Assembly (NCBI GenBank): GCA_048526005.1
Contig: DBFVEH010000004.1
Location: 1 to 64,000 of the forward strand
Direction: 5' to 3'
Origin: QALR01 sp900552255
GTDB taxonomy: Bacteria; Bacillota; Clostridia; Oscillospirales; CAG-272
Length of the DNA: 64,000 nucleotides
Position numbers and translations under genes: made by a program. Below, one piece after another: positions 1 through 7,438 of the stretch (the first letter of the stretch is position 1; each line of letters starts with the position of its first letter). The notes beneath the pieces were generated by a model. It saw nothing but the letters and a program-made list of their open reading frames with translations, did not search any database and was not told the origin of the DNA.

Positions 1-320
1 ATAATCGAAAATGTCGAAGCGCCGCCCTCCATCGAGGCATTCATCTCGGCCATTTCAGCGAGCCTTGCAAGCTCCGACGCCATGCGCGGCAGCTCATAAG
101 TCGTCGTGGTCGTCGCCGCATAATCCGGTATGCTGTCCATCGGAATCACTCGCTCCGTTTTGTTGATGTAGTCGTACTCGATGAGGTTGCCGTAATCGAC
201 TGTTTCGAGCTGCCCAATAAGCTCATAGACCGCTTCCGCAGCGCCCGCGGAGGCCGCAAAGGCAAACATAAAGCAAAGGGCAAGGAGTGACGCCAATACT
301 GTTCTAAGTGATTTTTTCAT
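1..320 (-). CDS. N-terminus of secreted trypsin-like protease paralog (partial)
   Basis: The reading frame starts at an ATG at 318-320 and runs off the left edge, giving about 106 residues. It begins with a Sec signal peptide (MKKSLRTVLASLLALCFMF followed by AFAASAGA). The next 80 residues align closely with the start of the protease at 1161-2201: both share EYDYINKTER, a TTYEL segment and an EMNAS...GGAST segment. The catalytic domain lies outside the window, so the protease call rests on that paralog. A ribosome site (AAAGGAAA) sits about 7 nt upstream of the ATG. The signal peptide here is intact, which makes it the reference for the frameshift in the second copy. It is transcribed from its own promoter at 487-515 through a 160-nt leader. 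Confidence 0.72.
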   Translation of the reverse strand, partial: MKKSLRTVLASLLALCFMFAFAASAGAAEAVYELIGQLETVDYGNLIEYDYINKTERVIPMDSIPDYAATTTTTYELPRMASELARLAEMAEMNASMEGGASTFSI

Positions 321-366
321 GCTTCATTTTCCTTTCTTACTCTCTGTTTTGTTCGGGTGGCGTATG

Positions 367-410
367 GGCTTTCCCCGCGTGTGCCCTCTCCTCCTTTCGC
401 GCGGGAAGCC
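367..410 (-). promoter_or_regulatory. Leader hairpin presenting a purine-rich loop (copy A)
   Basis: In the minus-strand transcript GGCTTCCCGCG can pair with CGCGGGGAAAGCC around a loop that carries AAAGGAGGAGAGGG. In copy B (2294-2338) the left arm reads GGCTTTTCCGCG, so the stem is kept with changed bases and a G-U pair. That is weak covariation between two copies. The loop resembles a Shine-Dalgarno sequence but no start codon follows at a usable distance. Function unknown. Confidence 0.45.
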
Positions 411-437
411 GCTGAATCCGGGAAACGATACGGATTC

Positions 438-468
438 AAATGGTTTTTCAAACAGACAAAAACCATTT
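438..468 (-). promoter_or_regulatory. Perfect 11-bp stem-loop just after the transcription start (copy A)
   Basis: AAATGGTTTTT at 438-448 and AAAAACCATTT at 458-468 form an uninterrupted 11-bp stem with a 9-nt loop. The same arms occur in copy B at 2366-2396 while two loop bases differ. It lies about 10-40 nt downstream of the predicted transcription start, so it may be an mRNA-stabilising 5' hairpin or a protein-binding site. Confidence 0.5.
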
Positions 469-486
469 TATCTGTCTTACATTTAT

Positions 487-515
487 ATTATACCATAAAT
501 TGTTACTAAAGTCAA
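487..515 (-). promoter_or_regulatory. Promoter of protease copy A
   Basis: Read on the minus strand: TTGACT at 510-515, 17-nt spacer, TATAAT at 487-492. Near-consensus housekeeping sigma-factor promoter; the predicted transcript has a 160-nt leader. Confidence 0.75.
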
Positions 516-583
516 TATTTTCTTGTTTTAATTTAAAAACACAAACTTCCCCTGTCTGCTTGCTGCAGCTACCAACGGGCAGC

Positions 584-610
584 AAAAAGAGCCGGCATGC
601 CGGCTCTTTT
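584..610 (-). terminator. Terminator after the lipoprotein gene
   Basis: A 26-nt self-complementary sequence (AGAGCCGGC centred on GCATGC) directly follows the lipoprotein gene. On the minus strand it is followed by a T run. Confidence 0.75.
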
Positions 611-622
611 CCGTTATGCGGA

Positions 623-1150
623 TCATCCCGTGATCTCAAAATAGGCGTAATGCGGTCCGTCGCCGGCAAACATCACAAGGCGGTACCATCCGGGTGTAAA
701 TTCAAAATCCTTTTGCATGCTTCTCTCGGTAATATCCTGTTTCCATGTAATATCCGGTCGCGCTGTCGTTCCCCATGATGCTGAGGTATAAAAAGGAATA
801 CGAACCCAAGCAGACCCCAATTCTCCATCGGCAGAAGGAAATACGCCATGATGTATTTTTTCAATAAAAAGGCCGCGGCAGACCGGAAACGTTTTCCCCG
901 TCTTATTCACTGCCGTGCAGACAAGCTCTGTCGGCATTTCAGAATAAACGGCTGTTTCCATTTGAAATTCTATATCATAGTCCTCCAAATTTATATCCTC
1001 CCAATTATAGACAGGATCATAGTTCCACGGCTGTTCTGGGTCATACGTCCATTCATCCGATATTTTGCTGTTAGTACAGCCGAAAAAAAGGAAACAACTG
1101 AAAACAATAACGCAAACGAATGAAAAATATCGATAATATTTTCTTTGCAT
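623..1150 (-). CDS. Lipoprotein with a predicted bacterial Ig-like fold
   Basis: A 175-residue protein starting at the ATG at 1150 with GAGG five nt upstream; a GTG two codons earlier is possible but worse placed. The N-terminus is a lipoprotein signal with the lipobox FFGC, so the mature protein would be anchored to the outer face of the membrane. The rest, with an SEMPTELVCTAVNKTGK segment, RIPF and a closing GWYRLVMF...YAYFEI pattern, resembles the Ig-like domain family Big_7, which is frequent in Gram-positive lipoproteins. It starts 10 nt after the trypsin-like protease gene and is likely in its operon, so it may bind or modulate that protease at the cell surface. The domain call is from pattern only. 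Confidence 0.6.
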   Translation of the reverse strand: MQRKYYRYFSFVCVIVFSCFLFFGCTNSKISDEWTYDPEQPWNYDPVYNWEDINLEDYDIEFQMETAVYSEMPTELVCTAVNKTGKTFPVCRGLFIEKIHHGVFPSADGELGSAWVRIPFYTSASWGTTARPDITWKQDITERSMQKDFEFTPGWYRLVMFAGDGPHYAYFEITG

Positions 1151-1160
1151 ACGCACCTCA

Positions 1161-2201
1161 CTATTTGTTGATTTCCGTACAAATCAAATTATAAATATTC
1201 TGACTAATTCGCGTTCCGCTATTATATTTTTTACTTAAAGTAGAAGTATCCGCATCGCCATATGACTTTGCATGAATCGCATAACAAACTCTTGTCGAAG
1301 GCAGATAAACAGGAGAACCGCTACTTCCGCCTTTCACATTATTGGTATACCACACTCTATAAGTATCATAATTATTCATTCTGCCGGTTGATGTCACCTG
1401 ATAGAATGTATGATGAATGGGGCACGCCTGTTCGAAAGGACATGTCGCATCAGAACAATAAGGATATCCGGATACACATATATCTTTCTTGGATAAATCA
1501 CTTATATTGTAAGAGCATTCAAAATTATAAGCGTCCGGAATCGATGATTGCAATTTCAAAACTGCCCAGTCATGATTTGCTTCCTCCACCAAATCTTGTT
1601 GCAGACAAACTTTATAATGTTCCGAATAATACCAATATGAAGGATAAATAAAATTCTCATTGACGTCCGGATTAAACCCTGATGCCTGATGTATATATGG
1701 ATATACGCGCAATTCGACAATAGGCGTATCAAGGTTAATTATATTATGTCCCGCCGTAACCAGCACATCCGGTCCAACCAGAAAGCCTGTTGCACTTGCT
1801 TCCAATGTATCGGTAGATCCATCTTTATCAAGATCAATCCCTAAAATCAAATATACAACACCTGAATACGGAGTAGCGGGTACATTATTGGTTTTAGGAG
1901 GAGTTCGTTCAAAAGGTTTTTTGGAATCAATAATTCCCAGCGTCGAGGCGCCGCCATCTACACCTATGCTCATACTCGCATTCATTTCAGCAAGTCTGTC
2001 AAGCTCGGATTCCATCCCGTCCAGCTCATAGGTCGTTCTTGTCACGCTGGCATAGTCAAAAATCTCATCCTGTGAAATGATCCGCTCCGTCTTATTGATA
2101 TAGTCATATTCTACGATGTCTCCAAAATCCCCATTGTCAAAGCTGCTAACCCAAGCATCGACCGCTTCCACAGCGCCCGCGGAGGCCGCGAAGGCAAACA
2201 T
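1161..2201 (-). CDS. Secreted trypsin-like (glutamyl-endopeptidase-type) serine protease, signal peptide frameshifted
   Basis: The 346-residue frame contains a chymotrypsin-fold peptidase with all three catalytic residues visible: His152 in VTAGHN, Asp211 in NHDWAVLKL and Ser294 in GGSSGSPVY. This pattern matches the V8/glutamyl endopeptidase group. Residues 11-110 are a propeptide-like region shared with the partial paralog at 1-320. The frame's first ATG (2201) falls inside what is the signal peptide in copy A. The ancestral ATG, with its ribosome site, is at 2249-2251 but is 50 nt upstream, where copy A has 51. One base is missing, so the first 17 codons are out of frame. Either the gene is inactivated for secretion, the read has an error, or translation starts at 2201. 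The lipoprotein at 623 follows. Confidence 0.8.
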   Translation of the reverse strand: MFAFAASAGAVEAVDAWVSSFDNGDFGDIVEYDYINKTERIISQDEIFDYASVTRTTYELDGMESELDRLAEMNASMSIGVDGGASTLGIIDSKKPFERTPPKTNNVPATPYSGVVYLILGIDLDKDGSTDTLEASATGFLVGPDVLVTAGHNIINLDTPIVELRVYPYIHQASGFNPDVNENFIYPSYWYYSEHYKVCLQQDLVEEANHDWAVLKLQSSIPDAYNFECSYNISDLSKKDICVSGYPYCSDATCPFEQACPIHHTFYQVTSTGRMNNYDTYRVWYTNNVKGGSSGSPVYLPSTRVCYAIHAKSYGDADTSTLSKKYNSGTRISQNIYNLICTEINK

Positions 2202-2248
2202 AAAGCAAAGGGCAAGAGTGATGCCAATATCGTTCTAAGTGATTTTTT

Positions 2249-2492
2249 CATGCTTTATTTTCCTTTCTCTCTGTTTTGTTCGGGTGGCGTATGGGCTTTC
2301 CCCGCGTGTGCCCTCTCCTCCTTTCGCGCGGAAAAGCCGCTAAATCCGGGAAACGATACGGATTCAAATGGTTTTTCAAGCAGATAAAAACCATTTTATC
2401 CGTCTTATATTTATATTATACCATAAATTGTTACTAAAGTCAACATTTTCTTGTTTTAATTTAAAAACACAATTTTCCCTGTCTGCTTGCCG
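2249..2492 (-). repeat. Duplicated promoter/leader, copy B
   Basis: Second copy of the leader described at 318-570, with about a dozen substitutions and small indels. It keeps the promoter hexamers, the 11-bp hairpin (2366-2396) and the longer hairpin (2294-2338). Confidence 0.8.
2415..2443 (-). promoter_or_regulatory. Promoter of protease copy B
   Basis: Minus strand: TTGACT at 2438-2443, 17-nt spacer, TATAAT at 2415-2420; identical hexamers to copy A. Confidence 0.75.
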
Positions 2493-2517
2493 CATAAAAA
2501 GATTTTCCGGTTATTTC

Positions 2518-2546
2518 TTGTTTTATCCGCCGTAATGTGTTAAAAT
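2518..2546 (+). promoter_or_regulatory. Promoter of hydrolase/MnmM operon
   Basis: TTGTTT at 2518-2523, 17-nt spacer, TAAAAT at 2541-2546. Confidence 0.5.
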
Positions 2547-2572
2547 AATAAGCGGAAAAATCCTGAAAGGAA

Positions 2573-3547
2573 ATGGTCTGTATGTGGATTTATATCGTCG
2601 GCGGCATCGTGATTTTGCTCTTTATCGCCGCCTTTGCCGTGACCGGTATTCTGTTTTTCGGCGCGCTGCGCCGGATTTCCCCTAAAAAAAAGAAAAAATC
2701 ACAGATCGACACGGCCTCGCTTTTTCCCGCAATGGAAGCTTACCGCGAGGTGATAGATGCCGGACGAGATTGGTTCCTTTCAAAGCCAAGACGAGAGGTC
2801 GATATCACCGCCTATGACGGAATCCCGCTGCACGCGGAGATCCTCGAAGCGGAAAACGCCGGCGGCACCGTGCTTCTCATGCACGGCTACCGCGGCTCCG
2901 GACTTTCCAATTTCGCCGCGGTATTCCGCTTTTATCACGAACACGGCTATAACATCGTCGTACCGGACGAGCGCGCCTGCGGAAAAAGCGGCGGCACTTA
3001 CATCACGCTCGGCGTCAAGGAAAGCCGCGACTGCAAGCGCTGGACGGAATGGATCGAAAAGGAATACGGGCAAGAGCTTCCGATCTTTCTCGACGGAATT
3101 TCCATGGGAGCTACGACCGTCCTCATGGCGACCGCGCTTGAACTGCCCGGAAACGTCCGCGGCGCAATCGCGGACTGCGGCTTCACCTCGCCGTGGGAAA
3201 TCGTCTGCGCAGTCCTTCGCGCCACCGGCAAAATTCCGGTATTCCCGTTCGCCCATATCGCAAGGCTGTACGCCCGCATATTCGCCGGCTTCGGACTCTC
3301 CGAGGCTTCCGCCGCGGATGCGATGAAATCCTGTCAAATCCCTGTCTTTTTCGCGCACGGCAGGGCTGACCGGTTCGTGCCGTATGAAATGACGGAGAAG
3401 AACTTCGCGGCCTGCGCCGCTCCCAAAGAGCTTTTTTGCGTGGACGAAGCGGAGCACGGCATGTGTTATCTCATCAAACCGAAAGAATACGAAGAAAAAA
3501 TCCTTGCATTTTTTGAAAGATGCCTCAAAACGGAGAATCCATCATGA
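2573..3547 (+). CDS. Membrane-anchored alpha/beta hydrolase
   Basis: A 324-residue protein with one N-terminal transmembrane segment (about residues 5-30) and an alpha/beta-hydrolase domain. The catalytic triad can be read: nucleophile Ser177 in GISMGA, Asp266 in HGRADRFVP and His295 in EAEHGM; the oxyanion motif is MHGYRG near 105. This arrangement matches the YqkD-like family of putative serine esterases or peptidases; the substrate is unknown. The start is uncertain: AAAGG lies only 2 nt before the ATG at 2573, while the ATG at 2582 (Met4) is 11 nt away. The stop overlaps the start of the methyltransferase gene by 4 nt, so the two are translationally coupled. Confidence 0.85.
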   Translation: MVCMWIYIVGGIVILLFIAAFAVTGILFFGALRRISPKKKKKSQIDTASLFPAMEAYREVIDAGRDWFLSKPRREVDITAYDGIPLHAEILEAENAGGTVLLMHGYRGSGLSNFAAVFRFYHEHGYNIVVPDERACGKSGGTYITLGVKESRDCKRWTEWIEKEYGQELPIFLDGISMGATTVLMATALELPGNVRGAIADCGFTSPWEIVCAVLRATGKIPVFPFAHIARLYARIFAGFGLSEASAADAMKSCQIPVFFAHGRADRFVPYEMTEKNFAACAAPKELFCVDEAEHGMCYLIKPKEYEEKILAFFERCLKTENPS

Positions 3548-4095
3548 TCAATCTTCTTGAAGTTGAAAAGAATTTTTTGCTCCCTCACATCAAAAAGGGC
3601 GGTACTGCCGTCGATTTCACGATGGGAAACGGACATGATACGCTGTGGCTCTCACAGCAGGTCGGCGCACAAGGCAAGGTCTTCGCCTTTGACATCCAAC
3701 CGCAGGCGCTGGAAAACACCCGCACGCTCCTGCGGCGGGAAAGCGCGCCCGAAAATTATACGCTCCTTCTCGATTCCCATTCCAATGTAAAGGAATATGT
3801 CAAGGAGCCGATCTGTGCCGGCATGTTCAACCTCGGCTTTCTGCCGGGCGGCGATAAGTCCGTCACGACCAAAAGGGAGACGACGCTCATCGCTATCCGT
3901 GCCGGCACAGAGCTTTTAGATGCGGACGGCGCGCTTCTGATCGCGGTCTATCCCGGGCACGAGGAGGGGCATATCGAGGGAGAGCTCATCGAAAAAGAGC
4001 TCGCAGCGTATGACCGCCGTGAGCTCTGTGCGTCCAAATTCAAGATCGTCAATTCGCCGACCTCGCCGTTTTTCTTCCTGTTGGAACGAAAATAG
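3544..4095 (+). CDS. mnmM: tRNA (mnm5s2U34) methyltransferase, MnmM/YtqB family
   Basis: A 183-residue class I SAM-dependent methyltransferase of the YtqB (rRNA_methylase-like) family. The signature DFTMGNGHDT near residue 25 is the SAM-binding motif I of this family, and NLGFLPGGDK near 100 is its conserved second motif. YtqB proteins were shown in Bacillus to be MnmM, which methylates the aminomethyl group of 5-aminomethyl-2-thiouridine in tRNA position 34; the assignment here is by family. The ATG at 3544 overlaps the hydrolase stop as ATGA. The gene converges on the pyrophosphatase with only 26 nt between them and no clear terminator. Confidence 0.85.
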   Translation: MINLLEVEKNFLLPHIKKGGTAVDFTMGNGHDTLWLSQQVGAQGKVFAFDIQPQALENTRTLLRRESAPENYTLLLDSHSNVKEYVKEPICAGMFNLGFLPGGDKSVTTKRETTLIAIRAGTELLDADGALLIAVYPGHEEGHIEGELIEKELAAYDRRELCASKFKIVNSPTSPFFFLLERK

Positions 4096-4121
4096 CGGCA
4101 GCGCCGGCCAGGAGCGTGCGG

Positions 4122-4667
4122 TCATTTGTCCGCCGCATTCCCGAAGCATTCCTCATACCGCGTGATGCTTTGCCTTATGATCTCGCACGCCGCGTCCGTT
4201 CCCTGCACCTCGTGAACGGCAGTTTCCTTGTTTTCCAGCGCCTTGTAAACGCTGAAAAAATGCCGCATCTCATCGAATATATGAGACGGGAGCTGCTCGA
4301 TATCCGTGTACATGTTGTAGTTCGGATCGTTGAACGGAATCGCGATGATCTTCTCGTCATTCCGGCCGTTGTCGATCATCGTGATGACCCCGATGGGATA
4401 GCACTCGACGATCGTCATCGGCTCGATCGATTCCGAGCACAGGACAAGCACGTCGAGCGGGTCGCCGTCGTCCCCGTAGGTCCTCGGAATAAAGCCGTAA
4501 TTGGCGGGATAATGCGTCGAAGTATAAAGGATCCTGTCCAGCCTCAAAAGTCCGCATTCCTTGTCGAGCTCGTATTTTTTCTTGGAGCCCTTGGGAATTT
4601 CGATGACGCTCACAAAATTTTCGGGCGTTATCCTGTCCTTTCGCATGTCGTGCCAAATATTCCCCAT
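4122..4667 (-). CDS. ppa: Inorganic pyrophosphatase, family I
   Basis: A 181-residue soluble enzyme that hydrolyses pyrophosphate and pulls biosynthetic reactions forward. The family I signature is present: EIPKGSKKKYE, YPANYGFIP and the metal-binding DDGDPLDVLVL. The start is set at 4667 (MGNIWHDM) because AAGGCGGTG precedes it at the right distance; an upstream in-frame extension lies within the promoter/leader. Length and motifs are typical of the Clostridia branch, slightly longer at the C-terminus than the E. coli enzyme. It has its own promoter at 4700-4728. Confidence 0.93.
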   Translation of the reverse strand: MGNIWHDMRKDRITPENFVSVIEIPKGSKKKYELDKECGLLRLDRILYTSTHYPANYGFIPRTYGDDGDPLDVLVLCSESIEPMTIVECYPIGVITMIDNGRNDEKIIAIPFNDPNYNMYTDIEQLPSHIFDEMRHFFSVYKALENKETAVHEVQGTDAACEIIRQSITRYEECFGNAADK

Positions 4668-4699
4668 TCTTTCACCGCCTTTTCGATTAAGGATAGTAT

Positions 4700-4728
4700 A
4701 TTTTATCACAAAGCGTCTTTATTGTAAA
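4700..4728 (-). promoter_or_regulatory. Promoter of ppa
   Basis: Minus strand: TTTACA at 4723-4728, 17-nt spacer, TAAAAT at 4700-4705. Confidence 0.65.
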
Positions 4729-4831
4729 GACTTTCCTTATCTCATTCTTTTGTATAAATCCACTTTATTTTCTGTATAATATCATTTCCACATGTCCATA
4801 ATATTTTCTGCCCCGAGAAAGGTGTCATCAA

Positions 4832-5599
4832 ATGACGGAAAACGAGCTTCTCCTCTCCTACATAGAGGATAAAATCCGACAGGCGGAGGACCAGTATAGG
4901 ATCACGAATACCGGCTTTTTGAGTCCGCAGGAAAAATCGCAGGCGGCGGTCTGCTGCCGCCGGAACGGCGCACGCCATGTCTTCTACGGCGGATATCCCG
5001 GCGCGGAGCGCACCGTCCTTCTGCTGCTTCCGGATTATATCGAAAATCCGGAGCTTTTTGTCCCCGACGAATCGGACAATCCGCTGTGTCTGCTCCGCTG
5101 TGCGGCGCCGCAGGGCGTTCGCGCGCTTACTCATAGGGATTATCTCGGTTCCCTGCTCGCCCTCGGAATCAAGCGGGACGTCATAGGCGACATCCTTGTC
5201 GGCAAAGACGGAGCGGACATCGTGATTCTCAAAAGCATCGCCCCTTTTCTCGCGGAGAACTACACCAAAGCCGGCAGCGTCCCGCTCTCCTGCCAAATCG
5301 CCGCGATAGGCGAGCTTGAAGCGCCGGAGCCTCACATCGAGGAAATCCGGGAAAGCGTCGCCTCCGTCCGGCTGGACAACATGCTGGACGCGGCATTCGG
5401 CATCTCCCGCGCGGAGGCGGCAAGCGCCATCTCGCACGGGCTCGTATATATCAACGATATCGAAGCAGCAAAGCCCGACGCGCGCCTTGCGCCGGGTGAC
5501 AAGCTCGTCCTGCGCGGTCATGGCAAAGCCGTGTTCCGGGAGATCCTCGGGACGACGCGCAAGGGCAGGCTCTCCGTCCTGATCGAACGGTATATCTAA
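4832..5599 (+). CDS. ylmH: YlmH-like S4-domain RNA-binding protein
   Basis: A 255-residue protein. The N-terminal 170 residues match the YlmH family (FLSPQEKSQAA, FYGGYPGAER near 50, and a DYLGSLLALGIKRDVIGDI segment near 105). The C-terminal 75 residues are an S4 RNA-binding domain (VRLDNMLDAAFGISRAEA). YlmH normally sits in the division/cell wall cluster with sepF and divIVA, and recent work links it to rescue of stalled ribosomes. Here it is outside that cluster, next to an rRNA methyltransferase. The ribosome site AAAGGTG is 7 nt before the ATG. A TATAAT lies upstream, but the matching -35 is poor. Confidence 0.88.
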   Translation: MTENELLLSYIEDKIRQAEDQYRITNTGFLSPQEKSQAAVCCRRNGARHVFYGGYPGAERTVLLLLPDYIENPELFVPDESDNPLCLLRCAAPQGVRALTHRDYLGSLLALGIKRDVIGDILVGKDGADIVILKSIAPFLAENYTKAGSVPLSCQIAAIGELEAPEPHIEEIRESVASVRLDNMLDAAFGISRAEAASAISHGLVYINDIEAAKPDARLAPGDKLVLRGHGKAVFREILGTTRKGRLSVLIERYI

Positions 5600-5649
5600 T
5601 TTTATACGCTTGCTATAAACTAAAATATCCTTTACATACCGAGGTTTTT

Positions 5650-6474
5650 ATGAGCTTCTTCACCTGTCCGATCTGCAAAAAGCGTTTCATTAGGCAGAAT
5701 CATTCCTTGGTTTGTCCGAACGGGCACTGCTTCGACATCGCAAGGCAGGGATATGTCAACCTGCTACGAAGCCGAGGCGCCGCCCGTCGGCACGGCGACG
5801 ATAAAATGATGGTCGCCGCCCGAACGGCATTCTTGAATGCCGGCTGCTACGACCCGCTGCGCGACGCCGTCACAGAGCTGGCCGCCCGCCATGCAAAAGG
5901 CGGCTGTGTGATCCTCGACGCCGGCTGCGGCGAGGGATTTTATCCCTCTTTTCTCCGAGCAGCTCTTGAAAATTCGGGGATTTCCGTCTCCGTTTACGGC
6001 ATCGACGTCTCCCGAGACGCCCTCATCGCCTGCGCCGCGCGCGACAGCGGGATCGGCCTTGCCGCGGCCAGCATATCCGATATTCCCGTGGAAAACGAAA
6101 GCGTCGATATCTTACTCAACCTTTTCGCACCTTACGACGCCGCGGAATTTGCAAGGGTATTAAAGCCGGGCGGAACGCTCATCCGCGCGTTTCCGGGCGA
6201 GCGGCATCTGTGGGAATTAAAGGAGGCGGTTTATACGACGCCGTATGAAAACGTCGTCGATACGCTCGAGCTTGCCGGCTTTTCGCTCCTTTCCCGAACC
6301 GACCTCCGCTTTCCTCTGACGCTTGCGGACAGGGAACGAATCGAAGCGCTGTTCAAAATGACGCCCTACTATTATAAGACGAGCCGCGAGGGACAGGCAA
6401 AGCTCGCCGCGCTGCAAACGCTTCGCACAAACGCGGAATTTATCGTTGCCGAATACCGAAAAGAAGCCCTATAA
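5650..6474 (+). CDS. rlmA: RlmA-type 23S rRNA (guanine-N1) methyltransferase
   Basis: A 274-residue protein with an N-terminal zinc-binding motif (Cys6, Cys9, Cys22, His26 in CPIC...CPNGHCFD) followed by a class I methyltransferase domain (ILDAGCGEGFY near 95). This combination is diagnostic for the RlmA(I)/RlmA(II) family, which methylates N1 of a guanine in helix 35 of 23S rRNA; some members affect tylosin sensitivity. The subtype cannot be decided by eye. GAGG lies 5 nt upstream of the ATG, and the spacing to ylmH (50 nt) suggests the same transcript. Confidence 0.87.
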   Translation: MSFFTCPICKKRFIRQNHSLVCPNGHCFDIARQGYVNLLRSRGAARRHGDDKMMVAARTAFLNAGCYDPLRDAVTELAARHAKGGCVILDAGCGEGFYPSFLRAALENSGISVSVYGIDVSRDALIACAARDSGIGLAAASISDIPVENESVDILLNLFAPYDAAEFARVLKPGGTLIRAFPGERHLWELKEAVYTTPYENVVDTLELAGFSLLSRTDLRFPLTLADRERIEALFKMTPYYYKTSREGQAKLAALQTLRTNAEFIVAEYRKEAL

Positions 6475-6495
6475 AGCTATTTCCGCTATGTTCAC

Positions 6496-6524
6496 TTGAC
6501 ATCCCGTGTTCTCTGTGATACAAT
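6496..6524 (+). promoter_or_regulatory. Promoter of the amidase gene
   Basis: TTGACA at 6496-6501, 17-nt spacer, TACAAT at 6519-6524. Confidence 0.75.
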
Positions 6525-6556
6525 GAATCCGAACTTGATTTTGGAAGGAGAATTCC

Positions 6557-7381
6557 GTGAAACAGACCTCACCAAAAACACGGAACGGATTTTGGGCGGA
6601 TTTTTCAAAATTTGCTTTTATATTCGTCATACTCGTCGTCGCGGTTTTCTCTGTGAAACATTCCGGTATTTTGGATCCGGACGAGCCTGTGGACACCACA
6701 GGCGGCTCGCAGCCGCCTACGCAAAGTACACCCGATACGCCCGACACGCCGCCGGCCTCCGGCACCGAAACGACATATCCGGTCGCGACGCTTCCTTCTC
6801 ATAGCGGAGGGACAACCTCGCCGTTGCCGCCCATCGATACGGGCATTCTCCCCTCCGACATCACCGACGAAAAAATGAACGCCTTGATCACACAAAAATA
6901 CCTCTCGATCAATCCGGAATCCCGCTCGGGCGAAAAGCTTACGGCGGTGAAAAACATCGTCGTACACTATGTCGGCAATCCCGGCACCTCCGCGATGAAT
7001 AACTGGCGGTATTTCGAGAGCGCACAGGGCGTCAGCGCCCATTTCATCATCGGGCTTGACGGAGAGATTCTCCAATGTATGCCGCTCGACGAGGTCGCGT
7101 GGGCGGTTGGGACCACGGAAGGCAATTATACCTCCATTTCCATCGAATGCTGTCATCCGGACGAGACCGGCAAATTCACCGACGCTACATACGAATCCCT
7201 CATTAAGCTCGTTTCATGGCTCTGCAACAAATTCGGACTTGATCAAAGCGATGTTCTGCGTCACTATGATTACATCAGATATACCGGCAGCGGTCTCGCA
7301 TGGCGCAAGCCTTGTCCGAAATATTTTGTCGACAACCCATCCGAATGGGAAAAATTCAAAAATTCTCTGATTCTGAAATGA
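6557..7381 (+). CDS. Membrane-anchored N-acetylmuramoyl-L-alanine amidase
   Basis: A 274-residue protein starting at GTG with GGAAGGAG 6 nt upstream. Residues 15-35 form a transmembrane anchor without a clear cleavage site. Residues 45-90 are a Pro/Thr-rich linker, and the last 170 residues are an amidase_2 (zinc amidase, PGRP-like) domain. Visible landmarks are the first zinc ligand in IVVHYVG, SAHFIIG, the second histidine in VLRHYDYI and KPCPKYF at the end. It cleaves the lactyl-amide bond between muramic acid and the stem peptide. The membrane anchor and linker place it at the wall, and with the SGNH hydrolase downstream it forms a surface-enzyme pair separated by a weak terminator. Confidence 0.88.
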   Translation: MKQTSPKTRNGFWADFSKFAFIFVILVVAVFSVKHSGILDPDEPVDTTGGSQPPTQSTPDTPDTPPASGTETTYPVATLPSHSGGTTSPLPPIDTGILPSDITDEKMNALITQKYLSINPESRSGEKLTAVKNIVVHYVGNPGTSAMNNWRYFESAQGVSAHFIIGLDGEILQCMPLDEVAWAVGTTEGNYTSISIECCHPDETGKFTDATYESLIKLVSWLCNKFGLDQSDVLRHYDYIRYTGSGLAWRKPCPKYFVDNPSEWEKFKNSLILK

Positions 7382-7383
7382 AG

Positions 7384-7415
7384 GAAATGCCGGAAGCGTA
7401 ACGCACCGGCATTTC
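7384..7415 (+). terminator. Hairpin between the amidase and SGNH hydrolase genes
   Basis: GAAATGCCGG at 7384-7393 pairs perfectly with CCGGCATTTC at 7406-7415 around a 12-nt loop. The following T stretch is short, so termination may be partial. Confidence 0.5.
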
Positions 7416-7438
7416 TTTCATCGATTCCGTGAGGTCTT

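Larger units (their letters stand above)
318..570 (-). repeat. Duplicated promoter/leader, copy A (copy B at 2249-2492)
   Basis: About 250 bp of non-coding DNA upstream of the first protease gene is repeated almost unchanged upstream of the second (2249-2492). The similarity covers the promoter, a hairpin at 438-468, a longer hairpin at 367-410 and the ribosome site. It falls off beyond about 570 and becomes patchy inside the coding region. This looks like gene duplication that kept the regulatory leader under selection. Confidence 0.8.

Noticed and set aside
4742..5521. 259-residue minus-strand frame opposite ylmH
   Set aside because: Antisense shadow; the ylmH frame has family motifs and a ribosome site.
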